DNA of 64,000 nucleotides from Apostichopus japonicus (Eukaryota; Echinodermata; Holothuroidea; Aspidochirotida; Stichopodidae): positions 10,687,213 through 10,751,212 of the forward strand of contig NC_092574.1 of NCBI RefSeq assembly GCF_037975245.1, in the 5' to 3' direction. Positions 52,163 to 63,923 of the stretch are shown in pieces. A program made the translations under genes and the position numbers. The notes below the pieces were generated by a model. That model was not told the DNA's origin and made no database searches. It saw only the letters and a list, made by a program, of their open reading frames with translations. Numbering within the stretch: position 1 is the first letter of the stretch; every line of letters starts with the position of its first letter.

Positions 52163-54401
52163 AAATCAGGTAATTAGCAATTACTGCTAATTGTCAAGTT
52201 ATAAACATTGAAGGGGAATTATTCCTGTGGTACGCATAATAATGACCATGACAGATATTGTATATAGATTGTGTACTAGGAAAAATCTGGTTTTAAAAAT
52301 ATCCCTATAATTCAATAATGTGGGGCACAACACAAGTGAAATTGGCATGTATTATATATGTCTATAACTTTTTATTAAATTAGTATATTATTATTATATT
52401 TTTGTTATGCAAGCACAGTGGTAAAATATAATTCATTAACTATATTAACTATCTTAGCCATACCACATTTGACCAAGTTCTGTACATTTCAACCCAAATG
52501 TTACATTTCCCTTGACCCTGCCTAGCAGGCAATACAGAAAAGGTAAGAAAGAAAACCTAACGTTTAATTTTAATATTATGAGTTTTAATAGGCTGAGGAA
52601 TGAAAGATAAAGGATAGTGGGGGTTTTAGTAACAAAAGGAGGCTGTATGAGCCTACTACTGGGCGGGATTGCTTGTCTCATAAGCTGGACATGCAGGGGG
52701 GACTCTTGCAGCTTGCTACATACAAGGCATTGGTAAACATAGTTCACCTCCTCCTGCACCTCACCAATAACTCATCCCGCCCTCCTATAAATACATTAAT
52801 TAATACACTCCTTTCCAGTAATTGTAGGATTGCCTCCCCTGCAAATTAGGCAATAATGCCACCCCCTTACAAAACAAGTTCATTAAAAATTTGGTATCTA
52901 CATGGAAAGAATTCAATTTCCTCATTTAGAGATTAATTTGTTAATGACGCCATTGATATTAACAAACCAATCCAGTTTTTGATTGATATAAACACTTAAA
53001 TACTAGATCAACACGATCGACTCAACAGTTATTAATGTCCGGTGAGGGTCTTATGACGACGAAAGTCTAACAAAGTCCCAATAAAAATACACCTTATAAT
53101 TAAGTACAAGAATTAGAGAAAAATATAGGGTGAAACAAGTATAAAATCTAACTTTCTTTTCATTTACTGAAATGACCAAGGAGGTGAAGATCTTTAGGGT
53201 GGTTTTGCAATATGCCCCATTCTCAAACAATGGAAACTTTGGTTTGGCATAGTCCCAGGCATCATGAATGGCTGCTGCCAGACATGTTAAGTGATGGGAA
53301 TGCTCATCAGACTCGACCCCCAAATGCCCCCCATCTCCAAATATTTGGTCGGCTGGAAATATTTGGTCTGGCTGGAGAACCTACTGGAAAATGTTTGGCA
53401 TACAGTTTAAAGTATGTTTATTGTCAACAAATTCCCAATTTCTGGTGGACTTTATTAATTCTGACAATAAATTCACTATATTTGGGTCAAATTTTCCTAA
53501 CTAATTTGGAATAATTATGGCATTTTCTCAACTCCTGATAAGAGATAGGGTGACATATTTGAGTTGATTTCAACTGCAACTTTTTTTTGGGGGGTCTATT
53601 GATACTTTTTCATGGGGGGGGGGTAAAATGATGGTTTCAACACGATTATATTGTTTTGTGGGTGACCACCCCACTCCCCCTTGACACCTATGAATTGCAT
53701 TGCTGAGATTGGTCACCCATTCATAGATGCTCTACCACTTCCTTAGATCTGACATGGTAGAGCTCAGTATACCTAACACATGTTAGGTCTCAAGTTGTTG
53801 TGTTTTGAAGTGAATCCTTGATCCTAAATGGTTCCATGAAAGACATCAGTTAACTCCGATTATGCATTAACTTCAACCGTAAACTGGCTTTAACATAAAT
53901 AAAGATTAAAATGCATTTTAAATCTGTGCTCCGATGTTGCAGGCTTTTCAAGTGAACCTATGTGAAAAAGTGGGGTACAATTAAGATCCAAAGTCTCAAT
54001 AAAACAGGACAGAAACTCAGTCCCTCTTCTTTAAATGCCTTTTTATAAGGTAAAAAATAATTTGTCAAAGGTATAAATATGGTCAACATGGATGTGTAGA
54101 GGCTTGAACTGGGGGCTTAAATGAACATAAATAAAGGATACCATTTTAGATGCCATACATACAGTCATGTAGCCTATGGAAGAGCGATAACAAGTGTTAC
54201 CAAAACTGGATACGGTACTTGTGAAAAAAAATATCTTTCTATGCAGTTTCCATCCACATCATATATTATTGCCTCCTCCTTCATTGAAAACTGCCTCAAG
54301 TTTTAACTTTTTTTTTTAATCTTAGTAACAGAGCAATTAAGGTATGGATATGGGAGTTGGCCATTGTTTTCTAATCTTGATAATTTTAAAACTTGTGCCT
54401 G
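52163..54401. other. Sequence without a supportable gene
   Basis: Mixed AT-rich sequence with G tracts at 53588-53594 and 53616-53625. Two minus-strand open frames, near 52454-52759 (containing YQCLVCSK) and 53051-53323 (containing HDAWDYAKPKFPLFENG), read more protein-like than most here. I cannot tie them to a family or to splice sites, so I do not call genes. Confidence 0.45.
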
Positions 54402-56235
54402 CAGCTCATGGGGGGAATTCCCCGAGACCGAAGGTCCGCGAGACCGAAATTAAAAAAAGGTCCGCGAGACCGAAATTAAAGAAAGGTCCGCGAGACCGAA
54501 ATTTAAAAAAGGTCCGCGAGACCGAAATTAAAAAAAGGTCCGCGAGACCGAAGGTCCGCGAGACCGAAACTATTACTAATAATACTAATAATAATACACA
54601 GTTCTTATAAAGCGCAAATACACACTTAAGTCTCAGTGCGCTGATAATTATTAATCCCTGGTCATTGGTAACTTGTCACACCCACACACCAAAGTGTGCA
54701 CAATTCAATCAATCTCTCCTGGGGCACCACAGTGCACCACAACCACGTGTCCCCCGGGAACTTCCCATAGGGTGCAGCCACAAACCGGCGCACGCAACTA
54801 TATTTACAAGTTACCTCGCAGGTCCCCATTTATACACCTGGGTGAAGAGAGGCAATGGAGATAAAGCGCCTTGACCAAGGACACAAAGCAATGATCTGGC
54901 CAGGGCTCGAACCTGTAATCCTTAGATCACAAGTCCACTGCCTTAACCACTTGACCACACGGCCCTACTAGGCCCCACGACATCGTCGTAGCCAGAAATT
55001 TAAAGCGGGGCACATTTTGAGATTGATATGGGGGGGAGGGTCTCTGTTGAGATTTTTGTGAACAATTGAAGGTCCTTAGATGCGATCTGGTGCAATGTTT
55101 TTCCAGTTTCATCATTATCATATGATATCATATTATCAGCAGATTTTTTTCCTGTTTGAATTCTTTTACATGTTCTTTTACATATTATATCAGAAAGACA
55201 AACATAGTTGTCTTTATAATTTCTCCAGTAGGATGACTCTTGTTTATTGTCCAATGTCTGGACTTTAAAGCAGCATTTTGCGTCTTTTTTTTCTCTCAAC
55301 CTCAATGAATCCACAATGATAACGACATACATAACTAGCTTATCTATTCAAATCTTACTTCAAATGGTGGCATTAAAGTCGAAAAATTTAAAACTTTCAA
55401 CTGTTTTGTTTTTCTCGAAGATATTTTTTCGTTGGGATCCAAATAAACCTCGCCCATAATATGAATATTTAAAAGCTTCAAACGTCATTGGCCAATACGT
55501 AATACAACACTATGCTTGATTTGTGTATGATTGTCTATGGCAGTTGTTCCAGGGAGTTGTTAGAGTCCAGCTCGGTTGTACCAAGTTACCAACTCGACGT
55601 TCATTGCCAACAGCCTATTGTTGATAGTTGTTAACATTGGCGGCGATATCATCAACATTTTAGGGGGGACGAGCAAACCCATGTCTGATTAATATTCTCA
55701 ACATGCGAAAAATGTTGATCGGCGTCCCGGGGAGAGTAGTGGTGTATACAGGGTCTTGAGACATGGTGGGGGTGGATGGGTAGGAGGGGGACTCATAAGC
55801 CTATGGAAGAATTTCACTTTAGGAAGGGGGGCATGACGTTCTTTGCCCAAAATTTCCAAAACCTTGCCCGAAAAATGGAAGCGTCACCATAGGTTGATGC
55901 TACGGGTATTTCTTGAAAAAAATACCTGTCACATTACCGAAAACCAGAAGCATTTTTGTGTGTTTGTGCTACAAAATGTACAAAAAGTTCGGAAGTTAAA
56001 TTATTTTAAAATTTATTATGAGGAAATTGTGTCAAATGTTACGGGCTGGAGGTTAAAAGTTGACCCTAATTAACTTCGGTCTCGCGGAACTTCGGTCTAG
56101 CGGAACTTCTGTCTCGCGGAACTTCGGTCTCGCGGGCCTTTTTTTTAATTTCGGTCTCGCGGACCTTCGGTCTCGCGGACCTTTTTATTTTCGGTCTCGC
56201 GGACCTTCGGTCTTATGGGCTGTAATCAGCTCATG
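54402..56235. mobile_element. Foldback element with 26-bp repeat arms and 9-bp TSD
   Basis: The direct repeat CAGCTCATG at 54402-54410 and 56227-56235 brackets a unit whose left arm (to about 54570) holds GGTCCGCGAGACCGAA at 54433, 54459, 54485, 54511, 54537 and 54553 (26-bp steps, last 16). The right arm (about 56074-56215) has the complement, TTCGGTCTCGCGGACC, repeatedly. Long inverted termini of short tandem repeats with a ~9-bp duplication are the hallmarks of Drosophila FB elements and, with 8 bp, of sea urchin TU elements. No transposase is visible. The interior carries a SINE and half of a hairpin motif at 55549. Confidence 0.8.
54571..54966 (-). mobile_element. tRNA-derived SINE
   Basis: On the minus strand the head (from 54966) reads GGGCCGTGTGGTCAAGTGGT then TAAGGCAGTGG, a pol III A box in a tRNA-Leu/Ser-like context, followed by GATTACAGGTTCGAGCCC, whose GGTTCGAGCC (54904-54913) is the B box. 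The body runs on to a tail GCGCTTTATAAGAACTGTG, then a TTATTATTAG-type microsatellite at 54571-54600. This head, body and GCGC(T/A)TATAA tail order is known for SINE2-type elements of marine animals. The tRNA part has no full cloverleaf fold I could confirm, so it is a SINE rather than a tRNA gene. Confidence 0.87.
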
Positions 56236-58319
56236 CACCTTCAAGTAGGAGTCATTGGAAGCCTGCTGCTGGTTACACCAATGGGTTTAGGAATATGTTT
56301 AGATCATATTTCAAATTACCATGTGTGAGCAATTCCTTACACGATACAATTGCTGAACTGATCAAATTTGACTGGCATTTGAAGAGAGTGAAGGACTCTT
56401 ATAAATATTACACATCTGTAATTTTCTGGTATCGTAACATCACTTTAGGGTAACGTGAATTCATGTTTTGAGACTGTTCCCTTTTGACTTTGAATAACAA
56501 CATAACCCCTCTTAAGGGTCAGAGAAAGAACTTGGAGAGGGGCAAAAAAGAAAGAAGGAGAGGAGGAGAGGAGACCACACATTTTATTCAAAAATTGATT
56601 TGAATCTAAACTATGATTCTCTGTCCCCGCCCCCCCCCCACCCCCTTTGTTTCTTTGAAATAAAATACTTAATTTTCCAATGTCAATGCAAATATGGAGA
56701 CTGTAATTTCATTCACAATACAACACTCAATAAAGACCCATTGTATCCTACGCAAACACCTGTTTCTTGTGTTCATGAATGACAAAAAGTCTGTTCTCCT
56801 TTCCACTAAAAAACAACAGCTCTGGTGTTCTAGTATTTATGAATGGATGAACTAGAGCCTTGTTTCCATGAAACAGTTGCATTTTGTACAACATTCAAAT
56901 TTATTTATTTTTTTATGATATACTTTCAGAAGTTTTCTGCTCAATCTTTCGAGATAGTTGAAACTGCCTTCAGCATTTACACTTATTTGTAACAATACAT
57001 CCAGCTGGTTGAGTTGCACAAATTTTGGGGTAAAATTTTACGGATTGGGCGTGATTTAAAAGGGTTTAAGTTTATTATTGTCACCTTTTGGATTGGGCTA
57101 GTCACTGTCCATCTCTAGGGCCCCTTGTATGTTTTAGGGGCATCAGGCTCATGGGACCTCCTAAATTTATTTATTTTGTTATTTCGATCACTGCCTGTAG
57201 GGTAGTGTATAACAGTGAAAGCCAGTAGAAATAAAAAATAAAACAAACTAAATGCAAAATATGCCTTTAATTATTCAGTACACACCCAGTACCTATAAAA
57301 GTGATGATATTTACCCGTGTACCATTGCTGAATCTAGGTGTGGGGGTGAGAACCCTCACACGCCCCTCTATGTTTTTAATTTATTTATTATTTTTATTCA
57401 TTCTTCCTTGGAGCCCCAACATTTCCACCCATGGTCAAATCTTGTAACAACTAGGTTTTTCTAACAGGAAGCTTTATTAAGGTTAAATAAAGTGTATTTG
57501 GATTGTTTTGGTCAATTTGGCCAGTTTAATTCTTCAGAAAAGTGTAACTGATGTAACCTTTGCAAATAATGTGTATGTGAGCATGGTAAGAAGGGTAAAC
57601 TTGAAACAAATGTGTTGTATTGAAAGACCAGTAATGACCATGTAATTAACATGGTCCATCAGTGAAACTTCAGCTGATTGGATGAAATTAGACCATTTTA
57701 AGCCTTAAGGGGCAGCTAATCCATATAGCTTCCAGGGCCTGCAGGGGGTCCCTGGATCCCATAAAGTGTTCAAAGCGAAAGTAATAAAAACCTTAGGGCT
57801 TTTAAACATACTCACTAGTGTAAATAATAATAATACTCTGTACAAATGATTTATACCTTAACTTCCCATATGGCTTTTTCCCTAGGCAGTATGCTATGTA
57901 CCCCCATCCTGCCCTAGTGTGCCTTATATGTCTGGTTATTGATGTAACAATTGTAACCAAAAGTAAAAAATATAAAAGCTTATTAAACTTTTATTTTATG
58001 GATGTCTAAATATTTAAAACATGAGATGATGTCAAAATACAGAGGGTTTAGCTGCAACTGACAATGCATGGGAAGTGCTGTTTCTGGCAGTCTGGAAGGC
58101 ATTTTTGGCAAAATATTTCTTTGTTATATGCTAAAGGCCAACCGATGAAGGTGTTCCACTTAGTTAGTACCACAATGATGGTCAGGGCCTTTTTTGAGAA
58201 ATTCTAAGTGGGGGGGGTGGCCATTTCACAAAAGGGACCATCTAAGCGAAGGGCCACAATCAGTTGGCGAATATAGTGTACCAAGAAAATCTATGCCAAA
58301 ATGCCCTCAGGTGGTGACA
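56236..58319. other. Sequence without a supportable gene
   Basis: About 2 kb of AT-rich sequence with a purine-rich stretch (56525-56572), a C tract (56628-56645) and a G tract (58209-58216). No coding, RNA or mobile-element structure is recognised. Confidence 0.5.
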
Positions 58320-59324
58320 GCCCGATATTCATTAGGTTCTATATCCATGAGGTTCATTGTTCATAAGGTTCGCTATTCATAATGAGCCAAAAGGTTCATT
58401 GTTCATAAGGTTTGTTATTCATAATGAAAAAAAAAGGTTCGTTGTTCACAATTGGTAAAAGGGTTCGATATACATAATGATTAAAAAAGGCTCGTTATTC
58501 ATAATAGGACGAAGGGTTCGATATTCATAATAGAGCAAAGGGTTCGTAATCCATAAACAGATATATATAGATTCATAATGGAAGAAAGGGTCCGTTATTC
58601 ATAATAGGCATAGCCGAAAAGGTTCAGTATCATTCACAATGAGGAAAAGGACCCCCTTTAGGAAACGTACAAGTTTATGCCGTTAATATGTCGAAAATGT
58701 AGGTTTTGCTGCAGGGGGTATAGGGTGAAGCATGGTCTTGATAGTGTGTGGCTCATATTCTCTGCAAAATTATGCATCCGCCCAGCATCTGATGGTGCCC
58801 CCCATAGGACAGTTGTGCCCCCTGCGTCCCCCCTCTATGAATAAAAAGTATGTTGAGGCCAGTGGTTGAACACTATAGGCGTCTGCGAAAATAGAGGACG
58901 TCTTTTGCACTTGTATGATGCACTTCTCTCCTATGATGAATAACGAATCTTTTTTCACATCATGAACCCTTTGTTCAATTATGAATATCGGACCCTTTCT
59001 CCTTTTATGAATAACGAACCTTTTTTCCCATTTTGAATAACGGACCCTTCGCTCCATTATGAATATCAGACCTTTCTTTCCATTATGAATAACGAAACCT
59101 TTTGTCTATTATGGATTACGAACCCTTTGTCCCATTATGAATAACGAACCTTTTTGCCCATTATGAATACTGGACCTTATGAATTATGATCCCTTTTTAT
59201 TTTGAATAACGAACTTTATTTCCATTATGAATAGCGAACCTTTTTATAAAAATAATGCTTGTTATGAATAACGAACCTTATGAACAATGAACCTTATGAA
59301 TAGCGGACCTTATGGATATAGGGC
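58320..59324. mobile_element. Foldback element with GGTTCGTTATTCATAATG arms
   Basis: The left arm (58320 to about 58650) repeats GGTTCGTTATTCATAATG-like units of roughly 25-30 bp. The right arm (about 58920 to 59324) repeats the complement, CATTATGAATAACGAACC. The outer ends pair as GCCCGATATTCATTAGG with CCTTATGGATATAGGGC. No unambiguous flanking duplication is found. The interior of about 270 bp is non-coding. The architecture is as in the foldbacks at 54.4 and 60.9 kb, but the sequence is unrelated to theirs. Confidence 0.78.
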
Positions 59325-59404
59325 AGACCCCCTCCCCCCCCCCCAGGTTGCCTGTAATGGTGCTACATGGTACTTCCCAGGCATTGCAAATTGCATCAAA
59401 ACTT

Positions 59405-59915
59405 TTTTTGAGATGACATGTTTTATGAGAATTTTTGGGATTTTAGAAAGCTCCTAGATGAAATGTGGTGCAATATTCATAGGATATTCCTTAGTACTAT
59501 GGTTGTGTGTGGGGAGGGGTGTCCTCTGAGAAATTTTTTGATTTTAGAAACCTAGATGAAATATGGTGCAATATTTATAGGTAATTTCCCAGTATTTGTT
59601 GTGTGGAGAAAAGTTGGGGGAGGGGTGCAAGGGGATTAATGGGTGTCCCCCTCCCTCTTTGAGAATTTTTGGATTTTAGAAAGCTCCTAGATGAGATATG
59701 GTGCAATAAAATAGGTTATAAGACAGTACTGGTTAGGTGTAGGAAACGTGGGGAGGAGTATAAGGGGAGGGATTCCCCTTTAGCACCCCATTTTGAAAAT
59801 GTTATTTACTAGTACACTATGGTTGTGTGTGGGGAGGGGTGTCTATTGAGAATTTTTTGGATTTTAGAAACCTCCTTGTATTTTGGTGCAATATGTATAT
59901 GTTATTTCCCAGGCC
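59405..59915. repeat. Degenerate ~110-bp minisatellite, four copies
   Basis: GAGAATTTTTGGATTTTAGA followed by AAGCTCCTAGATGAAATGTG and GTGCAATAT occurs near 59428, 59538, 59660 and 59847, with indels between copies. GGTTGTGTGTGGGGAGGGGT precedes two of them (59502 and 59821). The period is not preserved and no open frame is shared. Confidence 0.75.
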
Positions 59916-60889
59916 AGTAGTACTTGTTTATTTGAAAATGCCGACTCAATTGTTAAAAAAAACATCAACTTACAATACTCGCATTTTTATAGTAGTAGTA
60001 AAAGCATGCTAGGCGGCCTAGTAATTTTTTTGTTGCGAAACTGAAGGTGGCACTGGAGTGTCATAGTATCATACCGATCTGGAGGTCGATGAGGTTTAGT
60101 CATTGTTATGGCAACAACGAAATATTAAAGTTTGCTATGGCATTCTGATGGTAGACATAGCTTATAAATGCCATAAGATGTCATGTGTAAATTAATTCTT
60201 AGGTTTGTGTTATCTTTTAAATTTTCTTTTAAATGCCGAAATAGGGACCTTTATTAGGGGTGGGGCCAAATGAGCTGACTGGGGGCCATGTAGGGGACTG
60301 GGGGGCCCTGATGATGGTCCCTTTTGTTAATATCTGAGTTTGTGGTGCATGGTAACTGGTTGTTTCCAAACCCCACCAGCTGTCATTAGCACGGGACCTC
60401 TTGCAGGAAAGCCCAACTTTAGTATTTTCTTCGTCTGCACTATACCCAGCAAATAATTTATCCAGTATCCCTTCTCATTTTGCTACACAATCTGGTCAAA
60501 TTCCTACACCAATGGAAAAATTGTGTAGCAGTTTTTTGCATGCATAACCCTAGTGTTTTCAACTATTTTAAGCTAAAGAAATGAAAAACCTCAGAACTGC
60601 TACGCAAAATTTGAGCACTAAATTATTCCCTGGTACCCCCATTCTCCATGCTCTAAATATCAAAGCTGTAGTCTGGACCTGAGTCCTGACTCGGGTCCAC
60701 TTTTGCTGGACTGGGACTCGGGGGGCCTTGGACTCAGCAGTCCACTAAATGAAATGCAAGTACTCAGATATAATTAATTAATTGTAACAATAATGTTATA
60801 TCTGCACATCCCACATCAGCACTATAGTAAGCCTATCAGTTCTTCACCAAAGGTATATATAAGGATCTGCATCCATTTATATTACTACT
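59916..60889. other. Sequence without a supportable gene
   Basis: About 970 bp with nothing recognised, except that the end (from about 60820) is the start of a diverged duplication with 61935 onward. Confidence 0.45.
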
Positions 60890-62460
60890 GTTAATGAGGT
60901 TACATCTCTATGTTCTGACATCTCTATGTTCTGACATCTCTATGTTCTGACATCTCTATGTTCTGACATCTCTATGTTCCGACGTCTCTATGTTCCGACA
61001 ATTTTTTTGGACTCAATTTTTTTTACCCAAATTTTTTAGGACTTAACTTTTTTTGGACCCAAATTTTTGACCAACATGTTTTGGGACCAACTTTTTTCGG
61101 ACGAAAACAAACTCATAACAAACTTTGGGCCCTTCTTTTTCATGAAAAAAATTGTTGTGCGTCCAAAAAATTGTGTCCCCCAAAAAAAGGTAGGTCAGAA
61201 AAAATGTTGGTCCAAAAAAATTGAGTCCCCCAAAAAAAATTGGGTCCCCAAAAATTTGGGGCCCAAAAAATTAAGTCCACCCAAAAATTTGGTCCTAAAA
61301 ATGGGGGACCAAAAAGATTGAGTCTCCCCCAAAAAATTGGGTCAGAAAAAATTTTGGTCAAAAAAAATTAAGAGTCCAAACAAATTGTTGGAACATAGAG
61401 ACATCGGAACATAGAGACGTTGGAACATAGGGATGTCACCGTTAATGAGGATAAAATGAACATGCTATGAATTTATCTATGTTTTTCTAGCTCTGCACAG
61501 GTTCACTACACTCTTTTAAAAATTAATCACTATATACAATTGCTACCATGCAGTACCAGTTAATCTCTTTAAAAATAGGCCTCTGATTCCACTTAAGTCA
61601 TATATGTACTGTAGTTAACAGAAAGTAATAGCAAGGAACTGAAAAGTCTGTATAGGCGCCAAAGTAAAGCACTCTATAATTGCTAGAAGTTTCCAAAGAG
61701 TACATTCCTGGAGGTCTTTACTTGCCAAATTGTTCTCAGATATTTGAAATGAACACATAAGAAGACTGAATGTCCCAGTGAGGTACATTTCCTCCAAGGT
61801 GGTAATAAAACAGTTTAAGAATTTTGATCAAATGTGACCATATTTGAATATCTGGCATATTTGGGGCCAATACAGCATAACATTAAGAATTTAGAAGATT
61901 GGGTTCTGAGAAGATTCTGTGCATCCCAAATGAACACTATAGTAAGCCTATCATTTCTCTGTAATAGGTATATGGATCTGTTTTCAGTGATATAAGTTGG
62001 GAAAAGTAAAACATTTCGACAAATATTTTCAAATTATAACACGTCTTAATTCTTCCAAATATTTTAGGCACCATAATACACGATTGTTTGCTTTGAATTT
62101 ATCTACAGTAAAATCTAGCACTGTACACTATTTAACAAATTATACACTAAACACTTGCTAACATGCAGTACTAGTTAGTTTATCTCTTTAAATATAGGCT
62201 CTCACTTTAGTTTTATTGTTGACAGAAAGTTAGCCAGAACTTAAGAAGCTTAGCAGATTAGTTGTCTGTGAGCCACACTAAATTCAGTAGGGCTAACAGT
62301 GGGTTCTTTGTTATGCCTGAATAGTTTAGGACAGGCAATCAATGTACCTATCCATAGGAGCCAGATGAACCTGTAACAATGGAACTTGAACTAGTAAATG
62401 GTTGTGATTTACCAGGCTACTTAAAGGTAGTCTGTATAGTCCCCAATTATAGCACTCTAC
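60820..62460. repeat. Diverged direct duplication around the foldback
   Basis: CACTATAGTAAGCCTATCA is at about 60821 and 61936. GCTACCATGCAGTACCAGTT (about 61543) corresponds to GCTAACATGCAGTACTAGTT (about 62157). ACAGAAAGT and CTGTATAG...AGCACTCTA pairs follow in the same order. The two copies are well diverged. Only the first contains the foldback, which supports its later insertion. Confidence 0.6.
60890..61450. mobile_element. Foldback element with 16-bp repeat arms and 8-10 bp TSD
   Basis: GTTAATGAGG occurs at 60890-60899 and 61441-61450. Between them the left arm has CATCTCTATGTTCTGA in 16-bp steps (60903, 60919, 60935, 60951, 60967 and a variant at 60983), then T-rich repeats such as TTTTTTGGACTCAA. 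The right arm mirrors this, with CCAAAAAAATTGAGTCCCCC repeats, then GGAACATAGAGACATC and a final CATAGGGATGTCACC. The ends GGTTACATC and GATGTCACC pair if the duplication is 8 bp (GTTAATGA); otherwise it is 9-10 bp. It is about 540 bp and non-coding: the arms meet with almost no loop. Confidence 0.83.
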
Positions 62461-62577
62461 TTACTGTAGGGTGATCAATGTAGTAGTAATGTTGCTTTAA
62501 ATGTTGCCTTTATTGCATAGGCGTACAGGACCATTTCAGTTTGGGGGTGGGGGGCAAAAATTGTTTTGCCCGAAAGT

Positions 62578-62580
62578 TAT

Positions 62581-62617
<37 letters not shown>

Positions 62618-62625
62618 ATATATAA
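62578..62625. repeat. AT dinucleotide microsatellite
   Basis: A nearly pure TA/AT run with two interruptions. Open frames across it (runs of Ile-Tyr) are artefacts. Confidence 0.9.
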
Positions 62626-62735
62626 CGAAAATCCACGTTTACTCCAAAAGAAAATATTATTAGAGAAAACCAGAGAAATAAGATATGACTCATAATTGAC
62701 AAATAAGGAGTAAGTTTTAGAAAATATATCGGAAT

Positions 62736-62762
62736 TTTCGGTCCCCCTGGGACCTTCGTCAG
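62736..62762 (-). ncRNA. Hammerhead-like catalytic core motif
   Basis: On the minus strand: CTGACGA, then AGGTCCC, a short loop and GGGACC forming a stem, then GAAA. This is the order CUGANGA, stem II, GAAA of a hammerhead ribozyme. Penelope-like retroelements are known to carry such motifs. I could not identify the third stem or the cleavage-site strand with confidence, so it may be a degenerate element remnant or a coincidence. Confidence 0.35.
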
Positions 62763-62769
62763 CAATACT

Positions 62770-63923
62770 TGGCAGTCGAATGAGAAGTACAAAATGTGAC
62801 ACAATGAAAGTATGACGCTAGATAAGTGTAAGTTGCAATGATGGAATTAAAACCAAATAAACCATGACTATACAGGAAGCGGAGAATTTTTGTTAGATTC
62901 TCTTTAAGAGAATCCTACTCCACACACTTGAACATTAGAACCGAAACAGTACCTCTTACTCATCAATTTTTAGAGCAAACTTTAGGTAAATTGTTTTTTT
63001 TACCCCGCTTGACTATATATGAAAAATGCATCAGTAGGGTCCACGGCCCGCTGAGCCCCTAGCATCATCTATATAGACTTAACCTTTTATGAGAGCTTCT
63101 GCCGGGTCTCTTGACCCTTATTTGTATACATGCCTTTTCATTTATTTGAAAAGATATAATTAAAATTAGGCTTAATTGGTATTCCGCCTGGAACAAGGCA
63201 GACATTTTGGGATTATGACAATTACACATTTTATGCTCACCTAGTTCTAACAATATAGTTTGTAGAAGACACTTTCAAGGTCTGTATTCCTTTAGAATAA
63301 TCTCTTTCATGTTTAAGAAGCATAGATGCAACATGGTGCTATTTTTGGCATCAAGGGCTGATTTTTCCCACTTATTGCTAATCATTTGAATATTGGTAAA
63401 TGCATTTTGGGAAATGCATCTTGGGAATTCCCCCTCCCCCTCCCCCTTCCCCCACAAAATCAAACAAAAGGTACCACAAATGTTGTGATCTGATATTTAA
63501 CTTTAATCAAAGGCATATTGTTTACTTAAAAATATCCTGGAACACAAAGATTTTGGCATTGGAAATTGCCACAGAAGCAATCTAATTTATAAAATCTAGG
63601 GCTTTGTGCCTTTGACACTCAATGTGATAATGACATTATGTCGCCAGCATAAGTCAAAACATTTTTTATTTAACCTTGGAAATGTGTTTGCCCCTGCCAT
63701 GCAAGCTTTCTGCAGATGCCCATGGATATACCACCCTTTTAGTGAAAGGTTTTGCCTTGTGACAATCAAAAATTCTGTTTCCCCCTCCCTTCCCCCTCCC
63801 CCCCCTTCACAGCACAGAGAAGCACAGTACAGTACATGCCCACATAGCTGGAATCCATCTTTCAATGAGGTAGACACTCAGCTTGTATACACAGAGAAAC
63901 ATGCTTGGATTGTTTTAGTCTGG
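62770..63923. other. Sequence without a supportable gene
   Basis: AT-rich sequence with two polypyrimidine tracts (63427-63455 and 63779-63808). The open frames crossing these tracts on both strands are low-complexity. Nothing else is recognised. Confidence 0.5.

Noticed and set aside
52454-52759. Minus-strand open frame containing YQCLVCSKLQESPLHVQ
   Set aside because: A CxxC pair alone is not enough, and the second half is low-complexity with no upstream support. It could be a transposon remnant.
53051-53323. Minus-strand open frame containing HLTCLAAAIHDAWDYAKP
   Set aside because: The composition is protein-like, but I found no family motif, no reliable acceptor or donor, and no adjoining exon in phase.
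54904-54966. Functional tRNA gene
   Set aside because: A and B boxes are present, but they are followed by a SINE body and GCGC...TATAA tail, and I could not fold a complete acceptor stem.
61067-61361. Open frames rich in Lys/Pro/Trp/Phe on both strands
   Set aside because: Produced by the T-rich/A-rich repeats of a foldback element's arms. Both strands are open at once because of the repeat.
62536-62804. Open frames with Ile-Tyr runs
   Set aside because: Produced by the AT microsatellite.
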